This document shows, piece by piece, positions 29,568 to 36,914 of a DNA stretch of 36,914 nt (the stretch's first letter is position 1; every line of letters starts with the position of its first letter). The stretch is from a virus, in IMG/VR virus record IMGVR_UViG_3300005264_000020, positions 1 to 36,914 of that record; one strand, written 5' to 3'. The notes under the pieces were generated by a model. It saw only the letters and a list, made by a program, of their open reading frames with translations, was not told the DNA's origin and did not search any database. The translations under genes were made by a program, and so were the position numbers.

Positions 29568-30989
29568 ATGTATCAAAATGCTTATTACGACACTTACAAT
29601 AAAATGGTTCATGTGTGGGATGACCAACATGGACACCAAAAAATAGAATATGAACGTTATGCTTATGCTAAAGATGATGAAGGTGAATATACTTCATTGT
29701 ATGGCGATAAATTATCAAAGATAACTAAATTTGATGGTATAGACGAAACAACATTATTTGAATCTGACATTAAACCAATAGATAGGACATTAATTGATTT
29801 ATACATTAATTCAGATGAAGTGAGTAAGAATCATCGTATTTTCTTCTTTGACATTGAAACCAATACAAAGGGTGGAATTTCTGAGCCAGAAGATGCTTGG
29901 CAACCTATTACTTCAATTGCATATTTTATTGATGGTAAAATAAAATGTGTTATTTTAGACAATAAAAATAGATTAAAATTCATAAAGAAAAAGTATAAAG
30001 AATATGATACTGTAATCATACCATTTACTACTGAGTATGATATGCTTGATGAATTTATAAAAGATTGGGTTAAAGTTCGACCAACGATAATTACTCATTG
30101 GAAAGGTGATTCATTTGATGTTCCATATTTAATTAATAGAATATCAAATGTTTTTAATGATACAAAAACTAAGCTATTAAGCCCAATTGGTAAAGTGCAT
30201 TATAATAGATATAAGAAACTTTGGGTTATCGCTGGTGTTAGTAGTTTAGATTATATGAAACTATATAAAAATTTCACTTATACTGGAAAACCATCTTACG
30301 GACTAGATGCTATCTGTACTTCTGAAATTGGTCGTGGGAAAGTAAAATATTCAGGTAACTTAGACGATTTAATGAGACTTGATATAAATAAGTTCATTGA
30401 ATATAACATTGAAGACGTATTATTGATGGTTGACTTAGATGCTAAATTAAAACTGATTGAATTAGCACAAGCAATTTGCCATAAAGGGCATGTAATATAT
30501 GAAGATGTGTATGCAAACAGTAGAACTTTGGATGGTGCAAGTATTGTACATTTAAACAAGAATAATATAATTGCACCTAATAAATTACCAAAATACACTT
30601 TACAATTAAAACGAAAACATAATATTGGTGAGCAACGTATATACGTAACAAATGTAATTGATAAGAATAGAATACCATCAAAAGGTAGTTTACAATTTAA
30701 GAAATCTAAAACAGCTAAAATACATGCTAAATATATTCAGTTTGAACATAACTATTTTATTTTAGAAACACCATTGAAAAAAACATTACTTGTTGAATAT
30801 CCAATGAAAGTTGAATTGATGGGTGCATTTGTGGATTTAACTGAACCTGGGTTATTTGAATGGGTTGGGTCGGAGGACTTAGTAAGTCTTTATCCAAAAA
30901 TAATTGAAACTCAAAACATTAGTCCTGAAACAAAACTTGGTCGTATAACAAATTGGTCTGAAATAACTCCAATGAAAGACCATCGCTAA
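29568..30989 (+). CDS. Family B DNA polymerase, N-terminal part (T4 gp43-like)
   Basis: 473 residues. The 3'-5' proofreading exonuclease is complete: Exo I FDIET (94-98), Exo II around HWKGDSFDVPY (Asp184) and Exo III YNIEDVLL (Asp283). The start of the polymerase domain follows, with motif A EDLVSLYPKII at 436-446 (Asp437) and NISPET as in T4 gp43. The protein then ends after NWSEITPMKDHR. Palm motifs B and C lie in the separate ORF at 32310, beyond an endonuclease gene. The two halves must associate to form an active replicase; fragmentation at this kind of place is known in T4-like phages. Confidence 0.9.
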   Translation: MYQNAYYDTYNKMVHVWDDQHGHQKIEYERYAYAKDDEGEYTSLYGDKLSKITKFDGIDETTLFESDIKPIDRTLIDLYINSDEVSKNHRIFFFDIETNTKGGISEPEDAWQPITSIAYFIDGKIKCVILDNKNRLKFIKKKYKEYDTVIIPFTTEYDMLDEFIKDWVKVRPTIITHWKGDSFDVPYLINRISNVFNDTKTKLLSPIGKVHYNRYKKLWVIAGVSSLDYMKLYKNFTYTGKPSYGLDAICTSEIGRGKVKYSGNLDDLMRLDINKFIEYNIEDVLLMVDLDAKLKLIELAQAICHKGHVIYEDVYANSRTLDGASIVHLNKNNIIAPNKLPKYTLQLKRKHNIGEQRIYVTNVIDKNRIPSKGSLQFKKSKTAKIHAKYIQFEHNYFILETPLKKTLLVEYPMKVELMGAFVDLTEPGLFEWVGSEDLVSLYPKIIETQNISPETKLGRITNWSEITPMKDHR

Positions 30990-31019
30990 AAATAATATTT
31001 TTTATATTTATTAATACAC

Positions 31020-31034
31020 GGATATAGTATATCC
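31020..31034. repeat. Perfect 15-base palindrome-type hairpin
   Basis: GGATATA/TATATCC around a central G lies in the 70-base gap between the first polymerase half and the endonuclease gene. It could mark the insertion border, act as an operator, or be an RNA processing site. Confidence 0.4.
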
Positions 31035-31059
31035 AACATTATTAATAATATATAAAAAA

Positions 31060-32313
31060 ATGGAATTTTATTCATACACAACAAAAACCGAAAACGAAAA
31101 ATGTTTAATTACAAACATAAAAAAGGAACAATGTTACAACCGCAAAGGTAAACCTCAATATAAATTATTGATAGATTATTATTATGATTATTTTGAAACT
31201 GTGTTATATCCTGAATACTTTGATAATAAAAGAAACCGTATTTTACAGTTTAAGTATAAATGCTTTATAAATGAGATAATAATTCATGGTGGTAATTTAG
31301 ATTTAGTCAATAAAGAATATGTAGAAAAATATCACTTTGAATATAATAACCTACATGTTAATTATTTCACACGAAAAAATGGTGGAGACATTAAAAAGGG
31401 AACACAAGCATTTAATGATAGACAATCAACAACATCAAAACAAAGTTTTATAAAACGTTATGGTAAAGAGGAAGGTGAAGAAAAATTTAAAAAGCATTTT
31501 AAACATATACATGATTCAACCAGTGGTGATAAGCATTGGACAAGGAATCTTGATACTACCATGAAAGAACATATTATGAAATTGCATAATATAACAGAAA
31601 AAGAAGCTAATAATTATTTTAATCATTACAACGCATGGAAGTGTGATGGTATGACGGATAGAGAAATATATGAGCGGAGGCGAGACACAGGAATTTATGC
31701 TCAGACTTTTTATACGCCAGAGATGCGTGAACATTGGCATAAAAAAATGACAATTGTAATTGAGCAAATGAAGCAAAGTGGTGATTATCACAAAAAATTT
31801 GGATGTTGGAAAGCATGTTATAATTATGCAATAGATAATAATCTTGATTATACAGATGAAACTAGAATTGATATTTGGCACATTTTATTTAATGGTAGTG
31901 ATGTTAGACATTGGTTACGAAAAGGATTTTCACAAATTGAATCACAGCAAAGAATAAAACAAAATAAACGGTCTTCAAAACAATCTGATGATGCATTGAT
32001 GGAAATAGAAGATAAATTAAACGTAACCATTACATTTGAAAAACGGATTGATAGATATTTTTGTGATGGTGTAATAGAAAATAGTAAAATAGCAATTGAA
32101 TATAATGGTGATTATTGGCACATGAACCCAACACAGTATAAAGAGAATGATATACACAAAACAACAAAATTATTGGCTAAAGATGTTTGGAAACACGATG
32201 AAAATAAAAGAAACATAATATCAGAACATGGTTATATACCATTTATAATCTGGGAGTATGATTGGAATAATAATAAAGAAGAAATAATAAACCAATTAAA
32301 ACAATTAATATGA
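31060..32313 (+). CDS. Free-standing homing endonuclease, Vsr/EDxHD type
   Basis: 417 residues. A mid-protein SFIKRYGKEEGEEKFKKHF segment (about 129-147) is a hallmark of phage EDxHD homing endonucleases. The C-terminal nuclease core has RIDRYFCDG (Asp331), IEYNGDYWH (Glu347 to His354), DVWKHDENK (375-383) and FIIWEYDW (about 394-401), the Vsr-like PD-(D/E)xK pattern. The gene sits exactly between the two polymerase halves and its stop overlaps the second half's start (ATGA). No intron-like sequence remains around it, so it is an inserted gene, not an intron ORF. It probably cuts intact polB of competing phages, spreading itself; that is inference. Confidence 0.82.
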   Translation: MEFYSYTTKTENEKCLITNIKKEQCYNRKGKPQYKLLIDYYYDYFETVLYPEYFDNKRNRILQFKYKCFINEIIIHGGNLDLVNKEYVEKYHFEYNNLHVNYFTRKNGGDIKKGTQAFNDRQSTTSKQSFIKRYGKEEGEEKFKKHFKHIHDSTSGDKHWTRNLDTTMKEHIMKLHNITEKEANNYFNHYNAWKCDGMTDREIYERRRDTGIYAQTFYTPEMREHWHKKMTIVIEQMKQSGDYHKKFGCWKACYNYAIDNNLDYTDETRIDIWHILFNGSDVRHWLRKGFSQIESQQRIKQNKRSSKQSDDALMEIEDKLNVTITFEKRIDRYFCDGVIENSKIAIEYNGDYWHMNPTQYKENDIHKTTKLLAKDVWKHDENKRNIISEHGYIPFIIWEYDWNNNKEEIINQLKQLI

Positions 32314-34145
32314 ACAATTTCGATTTCATATCAAAAGACCAAATAATAACAATTGATTTGGTTGATAGTACGGAAGTAATAAATTTAAGTAAAACTGAAT
32401 TTGTTGAATTTGCCAATGAAAATAATATTACAATTGCATCTAATGGTGTTATGTATTCTACAAAAAAAGAAGGTTTTATCCCACATTTATTGGCTAAGTG
32501 GTATAAAGAACGTAAAGAATATAAAGACCTAATGAAAAAATACAAAAAAGAAAACAATGACGAATTAACTCAATTATACCACACAAAACAATTAACACAA
32601 AAAGTATTACTAAATAGTTTTTATGGTGTAATGGCACTTTCAGCGTTTAGATTTTATGATATGGATAACGCAGAAGCCATAACATCAACAGGTCAAGATG
32701 TTATTAAGTTTTCACGTGAGGTAATGAATAGAAAATTCAATGATAAAAATGTAAACAACTCATTCACAGTTACTTACACGGACACAGACTCAATTGCAAA
32801 GGAAAGTATGTTACGTGTAGGTAATAGTCAAATATCAATACATGATTTATTTGAAGGATATGCAACTAAAAATGGTATTGATATTAGTGATATAACTGGT
32901 CGTGAGTTTATTTTCCCAAAAGACTTACAGTTACCATATTATGATGATAACAAAGTATTGTTAGATGATGTTCACTACATAGAACGACATTACACTACAA
33001 AAGATATGTATGAAATAGAAACCTCAGATGGTAGAAAGATTATTGTTACGGAAGACCATTCATGTGTCATTTTAAATGATATAGGTGAAATAGTAGAAAA
33101 AACTCCACTGGAAATGAATGAAGTTGATGTTGTGGTAACAATCAAAGATAGTAATCTAAAATACCACAAAACAAACGTAAAAAAAATAACTAAATTAGGC
33201 AAACAAACAGATTATGTTTATGATATTGGGATGAGAGGTGGTAATCATACATTTTTCGCAAATGACATTTTAGTTCATAATAGTTTTTATTTCAAACTTG
33301 GCAATGTAACTGATAAAACAGACACTGTTAATTTAGTGAAAACAATTAAAACTGTTGATGATTATGTCAATGAAAAGCTCATACATTTCAGTAAGACGGT
33401 GTTAAATTCCGATAATAATAAACTAGTGTTCAAACCCGAAAAGATAAATTACACATCATTTAACATAGCAAAGAAGCGTTATGCAATGTGTAGTGTTTGG
33501 GATGAGGGTTATACTTATGATGAAGAAGGAACAAAACAAGCTGATAGGATTTATGATATAAATGGTAAATTTTTAGGTAAATTAATTGTAACTGGATTAG
33601 ACATAATTAGAAGTGATTTTCCACCTTCTTTTAAGGAATTTATGACAACATTAATTAAGCGAATATTGGCTAAATTTCCCAAAAGTAATATAGATGATTT
33701 TTTATTAGGGTTTAAAATCAATTTATCAAAAATAAAATTAATGGATTTAATGTTTCCAAGTGGGATTGGTGATATTGATAAATACAATGAAAATAGAGTT
33801 AGGTTTAAAATTAAAAGTGGCACACCAATACATGTAAAATCAAGTTTATATTATAATGATTTATTGGATAAGTTTAATCTTAATGAAGTAGAAAAGATAA
33901 AAAATGCAAGTAAAATAAAATGGTGTTATTTAAAAGAAAATCCATATAAATTACCATCATTAGCAATAAAATCAAGTGATGATAATCCAGAAATGATAGT
34001 TGATTATGTTACTAAATATATAGATCATGAAAAAATGTTTAATGGTAAATTAGAAAAGAAAATACAAAGTTTTTATGATGCGTTAAAATGGGGGTTAATG
34101 CCTGATAAATATACTAAACAAATAAATAAATTATTTAAGTTTTAA
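32310..34145 (+). CDS. Family B DNA polymerase, C-terminal part with mini-intein
   Basis: 611 residues. Motif B KQLTQKVLLNSFYG (93-106) and motif C TYTDTD (155-160), catalytic Asp158 and Asp160, lie on either side of typical fingers and palm sequence. The host protein resumes after the intein as SFYFKLGN at 325, restoring TYTDTDSFYF. Thumb landmarks such as AKKRYAM follow near 390. Residues 1-55 fill the gap after motif A. It starts on an ATGA overlap with the endonuclease gene. An active polymerase needs both protein splicing and association with the 29568 product. Confidence 0.9.
   Translation: MNNFDFISKDQIITIDLVDSTEVINLSKTEFVEFANENNITIASNGVMYSTKKEGFIPHLLAKWYKERKEYKDLMKKYKKENNDELTQLYHTKQLTQKVLLNSFYGVMALSAFRFYDMDNAEAITSTGQDVIKFSREVMNRKFNDKNVNNSFTVTYTDTDSIAKESMLRVGNSQISIHDLFEGYATKNGIDISDITGREFIFPKDLQLPYYDDNKVLLDDVHYIERHYTTKDMYEIETSDGRKIIVTEDHSCVILNDIGEIVEKTPLEMNEVDVVVTIKDSNLKYHKTNVKKITKLGKQTDYVYDIGMRGGNHTFFANDILVHNSFYFKLGNVTDKTDTVNLVKTIKTVDDYVNEKLIHFSKTVLNSDNNKLVFKPEKINYTSFNIAKKRYAMCSVWDEGYTYDEEGTKQADRIYDINGKFLGKLIVTGLDIIRSDFPPSFKEFMTTLIKRILAKFPKSNIDDFLLGFKINLSKIKLMDLMFPSGIGDIDKYNENRVRFKIKSGTPIHVKSSLYYNDLLDKFNLNEVEKIKNASKIKWCYLKENPYKLPSLAIKSSDDNPEMIVDYVTKYIDHEKMFNGKLEKKIQSFYDALKWGLMPDKYTKQINKLFKF
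32790..33281 (+). mobile_element. Mini-intein in polB motif C
   Basis: 164 residues (161-324 of the 32310 product). It starts with the nucleophile Ser161 (SIAKES), contains the block B-like TEDHS (247-251), the block F-like DYVYDIGMRGGNHTFFAN and ends ILVHN at block G, with Ser325 as +1 residue. No homing-endonuclease domain (blocks C-E, H) is present, so it cannot move by itself. The site, directly after the second catalytic Asp, is the classic pol-c position. Ser at position 1 and at +1 is a less common but known combination. Confidence 0.88.
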
Positions 34146-34155
34146 ACAAAATAAT

Positions 34156-34187
34156 TTTGGCAATAATGTTAAAATATATTATAATTC
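34156..34187 (+). promoter_or_regulatory. Promoter-like site of the TATAWTTC variant
   Basis: TTTG at 34156-34159, a 20-base spacer and TATAATTC at 34180-34187, 27 bases before the clamp gene. Same layout as at 9196 and 25383. If functional it would drive clamp and clamp-loader genes separately from polB. Confidence 0.4.
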
Positions 34188-34214
34188 AAATGTAAAATTA
34201 AATATCATTCAATT

Positions 34215-35246
34215 ATGGATAAAAATAAAGTATTAGATTTTCTAACAAAATATCATTTGGGTGGTAGAGTAGAAGAAACTATTTGGGATATTAAAGATAA
34301 AAATCTATTAGTTAAATTTAGGGATGAAACACATACAGTAATGGGTGTTGGGTTATTGAAAGATGTAGATATTGAAAATGCTAAATTTGGCATATTAAAC
34401 ACATCAAATATAATATCAGCAGTTAAACCTTTAGATGCTGACATTAGAATTTCATTAACGTCTAACAATGGTAATGTTAATAATGTTATTTTTAGTGATG
34501 GTGATGTTAACAATAAAAGGGCAATTGGTTCAAGTGATAGTATTGAATTTACATTTGATAAATTGGGACTTACGTTATCTGATGAACAGTTTTTACGTAT
34601 TTGTGATAGGTTAAAAATTGATTATGTTGTCAATCATGATGCACTAAATCAAATTGATATGCTATTAAACTATAACGACATACAAAAACAAGAGCTACAA
34701 ACAAAAGATGTAGAGTTAGAAAAACAAAAACAAGAGTTATCTGGTGACATTGATGCAATTATAAAAATAGACAATGAAAAAGAATTAATGTATGAAACAT
34801 TTTATGATGATAGGTATATTAAACTTAAAAAAATTGTAAGTTATTATGAAACTGATGAAAATATAAAATATGATATATTTCATGTTGGTTTTGATGTTGA
34901 TATTGCAATCTCTGATGATTTTGTTACTAAATTTAATAAGACTAAAAAAATAAAAGATGCAGAACATATTACCATAAAAATAAATGACAATAAAACTGCA
35001 ACATTTACAACTAATTACAGAGATGGTATAAATACAGATACTGGTGAATTTACTACTGATATATTGCGTGGAGAAAAAAGTATAAGTCATTTATCATTTA
35101 GATTGAAATTGTTTGATGATATTTTACAAGCAAATAAAAAAATGACAGAAAAAAGATTACAAATTTCGTTTGAATATGACATTTTAAAATTTACATTCAA
35201 ATGCGAAAATATGGATTATAAATATTATACAGTAGCATTAAAATAA
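34215..35246 (+). CDS. Sliding clamp (T4 gp45-like), enlarged
   Basis: 343 residues against about 230 in T4. The two-part clamp pattern is visible: residues 5-140 (KFGILNTSNIISAVKPL at 57-73, then IRISLT and IEFTF) and 185-343 (HVGFDVDIAISDDFVTKF, ITIKIND and a final ISFEYDILKFTF). A charged coiled-coil stretch (about 154-178) separates them. Assignment rests on this pattern and on position directly before the clamp-loader genes; sequence similarity alone is weak. The clamp encircles DNA and tethers the polymerase. Confidence 0.7.
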   Translation: MDKNKVLDFLTKYHLGGRVEETIWDIKDKNLLVKFRDETHTVMGVGLLKDVDIENAKFGILNTSNIISAVKPLDADIRISLTSNNGNVNNVIFSDGDVNNKRAIGSSDSIEFTFDKLGLTLSDEQFLRICDRLKIDYVVNHDALNQIDMLLNYNDIQKQELQTKDVELEKQKQELSGDIDAIIKIDNEKELMYETFYDDRYIKLKKIVSYYETDENIKYDIFHVGFDVDIAISDDFVTKFNKTKKIKDAEHITIKINDNKTATFTTNYRDGINTDTGEFTTDILRGEKSISHLSFRLKLFDDILQANKKMTEKRLQISFEYDILKFTFKCENMDYKYYTVALK

Positions 35247-35250
35247 AAAT

Positions 35251-36210
35251 ATGACAACAAAAATTTGGACAGAAAGGTATCAACCAAATAATTTTAACGA
35301 TTACATTTGGAATAAAGAAAACGGGGATTTAAAGCATAACGTAGAATCTTTTATATTGGCAAATGAAATACCATTGTTAATGTTGGTTGGTTCGGCTGGT
35401 ACGGGCAAAACAACTTTGGTAAAATTGTTGAAACAACACATAAAGGGTGGTTGGCTACCAACAATAAATGGGTCAGATACAACGGGTATTGATTTTATTC
35501 GAGATACAATCAAACCCTTTTTGCAAGCAACATCATTTAACAATAAAGGTTTAAAATATGTAGTGATAGAAGAGGTTGATAGACTTTCACCACAGGCACA
35601 AGACATGTTAAAGGACTTGACACTTAAATATATAGATTCATCACGCTTTATATTAACTACGAATCATTATGATAGAATAGTTGAACCGTTGCAAAGTAGG
35701 TTTAGTATGGGTAAATATACGATTAAACCAATGGATATGCCATCTGTTGCTGAATATGTTGCTAATGTATTAGTAAAAGAAAATATTACTTATGAAATTA
35801 AAGATATAGTTGAATTAATTAAAAGGACGTATCCAGACATACGTAAAGCAATTAATTTAGCTGATAAATTTTCATATAAAGGTGTTTTTAAATTAAGTGA
35901 TGAAATACTTGCTGAAATAAACTTTGTTGATGGTATTATAAATGTATTGTCAAATCAATCGTTATCTAAAATTGATGCTTTAATTAAAATGCGAACAATT
36001 ATAACTGAAACGATTGTAAGTGATTATACTATCATAATACATAATATATTTGATAAAATAGATGTCATTACAACTAATGCTATGATACAAGCCAATATGA
36101 TTGAAATATTAACTGATATATTATTAAATGATAAAAATGTATATGGTAAAAGTAAGGAAATAAATATTGCGAATGGGTTAAATCAATTAATTATGTTACT
36201 TAAAAAATAA
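35251..36210 (+). CDS. Clamp loader AAA+ subunit (T4 gp44-like)
   Basis: 319 residues. N-terminal TERYQP box (7-12), Walker A GSAGTGKTT at 47-55, Walker B VVIEEVD at 104-110, sensor 1 FILTTNH at 133-139 and an arginine-finger-like QSRF ending at 151 (Arg150). The usual DEVD of Walker B is EEVD here. ATP-driven opening and loading of the sliding clamp, in complex with the gp62-like neighbour, is the known role. Starts 4 bases after the clamp gene. Confidence 0.93.
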   Translation: MTTKIWTERYQPNNFNDYIWNKENGDLKHNVESFILANEIPLLMLVGSAGTGKTTLVKLLKQHIKGGWLPTINGSDTTGIDFIRDTIKPFLQATSFNNKGLKYVVIEEVDRLSPQAQDMLKDLTLKYIDSSRFILTTNHYDRIVEPLQSRFSMGKYTIKPMDMPSVAEYVANVLVKENITYEIKDIVELIKRTYPDIRKAINLADKFSYKGVFKLSDEILAEINFVDGIINVLSNQSLSKIDALIKMRTIITETIVSDYTIIIHNIFDKIDVITTNAMIQANMIEILTDILLNDKNVYGKSKEINIANGLNQLIMLLKK

Positions 36211-36214
36211 ATAC

Positions 36215-36682
36215 ATGAAAACAATATTTGATTGGCTTGCAGATATTACATATAAGAAAACACCAATTAAAGACATACCACAAGGTGAATGGAGCAAGTT
36301 TAATCCATTTTCTATAAATTTATGGCTAAGTATGCCACATAAAACCGAAAATGGTTTAGATGTTACATTATTAGGTTTGGCTAGTTACATACAACCTTAC
36401 ATATTTACCATCAAAGACCCAAAATTAATTTATAAGTTGTATTTAGGTTATTTACCAAAAAAACGATATAATTTCAAATACATAAAAAGTGGCAAGCATA
36501 AAAAATATAATGAAGATTTAAAGAAATACATTGCTAAATATTTTGACATAAATAAAACCCAAGCAATAGATTATTTGCACATTCTATTTAAAGATGATGA
36601 AGGTGTAAAAGAGATAAAATCAATTTTATCAAAATATGCAGTTACACCAAGACAAATGAAAACATTAATGAAATACAAATAA
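36215..36682 (+). CDS. Clamp loader small subunit (T4 gp62-like)
   Basis: 155 residues. NPFSINLWLSM (about 30-40), LPKKRYNFKYIK (about 79-90) and KYFDINKTQAIDYLHIL (108-124) match the pattern of marine T4-like gp62 proteins (NPFxIN, then RRR/KRY, then a YxxSxxxAxxxLxxL helix). It has no ATPase motifs, as expected for the non-catalytic arm. Position right after the AAA+ subunit, 4 bases apart, supports it. Weak sequence similarity is normal for this family. Confidence 0.78.
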   Translation: MKTIFDWLADITYKKTPIKDIPQGEWSKFNPFSINLWLSMPHKTENGLDVTLLGLASYIQPYIFTIKDPKLIYKLYLGYLPKKRYNFKYIKSGKHKKYNEDLKKYIAKYFDINKTQAIDYLHILFKDDEGVKEIKSILSKYAVTPRQMKTLMKYK

Positions 36683-36684
36683 AC

Positions 36685-36912
36685 ATGAACAAAACAGCAT
36701 TACAATCACAATTTAAGACTTTATTTAATGAACTCAGACAATTTGATGGTTCAAATGGAAAAACACAACAAGATGCGATAAATTCAATATCAGAAGAGTT
36801 TGCAACTATTATTGATAACTACATAAAAACAGCTATTGTAAGGACAACTGTTACTGGTACTGCTGGTGGTTATACAATTGTTGGTGGGGTTGGGTCTGGT
36901 AGTTTAAGTTAA
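36685..36912 (+). CDS. Small phage protein with Gly/Thr-rich C terminus
   Basis: 75 residues: a helical N terminus (TALQSQFKTLFNELRQF), SISEEFATIIDNYIKTA, then a Thr/Gly/Val tail ending GGVGSGSLS. Proteins of this plan (EFAxxIDxYIKxA plus TxTGT tail) occur near baseplate or other structural genes in many phages. Its stop overlaps an ATG at 36912-36914, probably the next gene beyond the window. Confidence 0.65.
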   Translation: MNKTALQSQFKTLFNELRQFDGSNGKTQQDAINSISEEFATIIDNYIKTAIVRTTVTGTAGGYTIVGGVGSGSLS

Positions 36913-36914
36913 TG

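Noticed and set aside
30990-32313. Group I intron interrupting polB
   Set aside because: The endonuclease stop overlaps the second half's ATG and only 70 bases precede the endonuclease gene. There is no room for an intron core, and both halves have their own start and stop.
1-36914. tRNA genes, rRNA, insertion sequences or transposases
   Set aside because: I looked for T-loop sequences, transposase motifs and terminal repeats with target duplications and saw none. Very short or degenerate cases could still be missed.

Overview
This is a strongly AT-rich, densely packed window, most likely from a tailed phage with a T4-like replication module that infects a Bacteroidota (Flavobacterium-like) host. 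Two things point there. The right end carries a T4-type replisome: a family B DNA polymerase, sliding clamp, AAA+ clamp loader and small clamp-loader subunit. Several promoters also fit the Bacteroidota consensus TTTG-N19/21-TAnnTTTG. Most genes are on the + strand, short, and spaced by a few bases or joined by ATGA overlaps. Purine-rich Shine-Dalgarno sequences are mostly absent and starts are preceded by A/T-rich sequence, as is usual in Bacteroidota.

Layout. 1-2313: a polymerase-like protein (family A-like palm motifs) behind a leader that can fold over the start codon. 2314-6043: small accessory genes, one badly decayed. 6100-7261: a minus-strand island of three probably virion-related genes, closed by a bidirectional terminator. 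7301-14251: accessory metabolism and DNA modification, with a PP-loop tRNA-sulfurtransferase-like enzyme, a YhdJ-like adenine methyltransferase, an IMP dehydrogenase/GMP reductase-like enzyme and a dUTPase. 14252-15960: gene relics and two very long perfect hairpins. 15962-17241: a minus-strand pair of ADP-ribosyltransferase-like proteins. 17242-17942: small membrane proteins.

17977 to about 19820 is the most unusual segment. Three units sit head to tail. The first bases of each unit are complementary to the 5' arm of the structured site that closes the same unit, as in integron gene cassettes with attC sites. The cargo is a decayed HTH/small-gene unit with its own promoter, a Cys-rich protein, and a zinc-ribbon/GIY-YIG nuclease. 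No integrase is visible in the window.

19821-29497: more accessory genes, including a DUF1848/SplB-like iron-sulfur protein interrupted by an in-frame TGA, an HD hydrolase, an N6-adenine methyltransferase, a HEXXH protein, and two tandem DNMT3-like C5 methyltransferases, the first frameshifted. 29568-36914: the replisome. Here polB is split in two by a free-standing Vsr/EDxHD-type homing endonuclease gene, and its second half carries a 164-residue mini-intein exactly in the catalytic YTDTDS motif.

Lesions (frameshifts, premature stops, short tandem duplications) are frequent in the accessory part and none was seen in the replisome. They could be real decay or base-calling errors; reads would decide.
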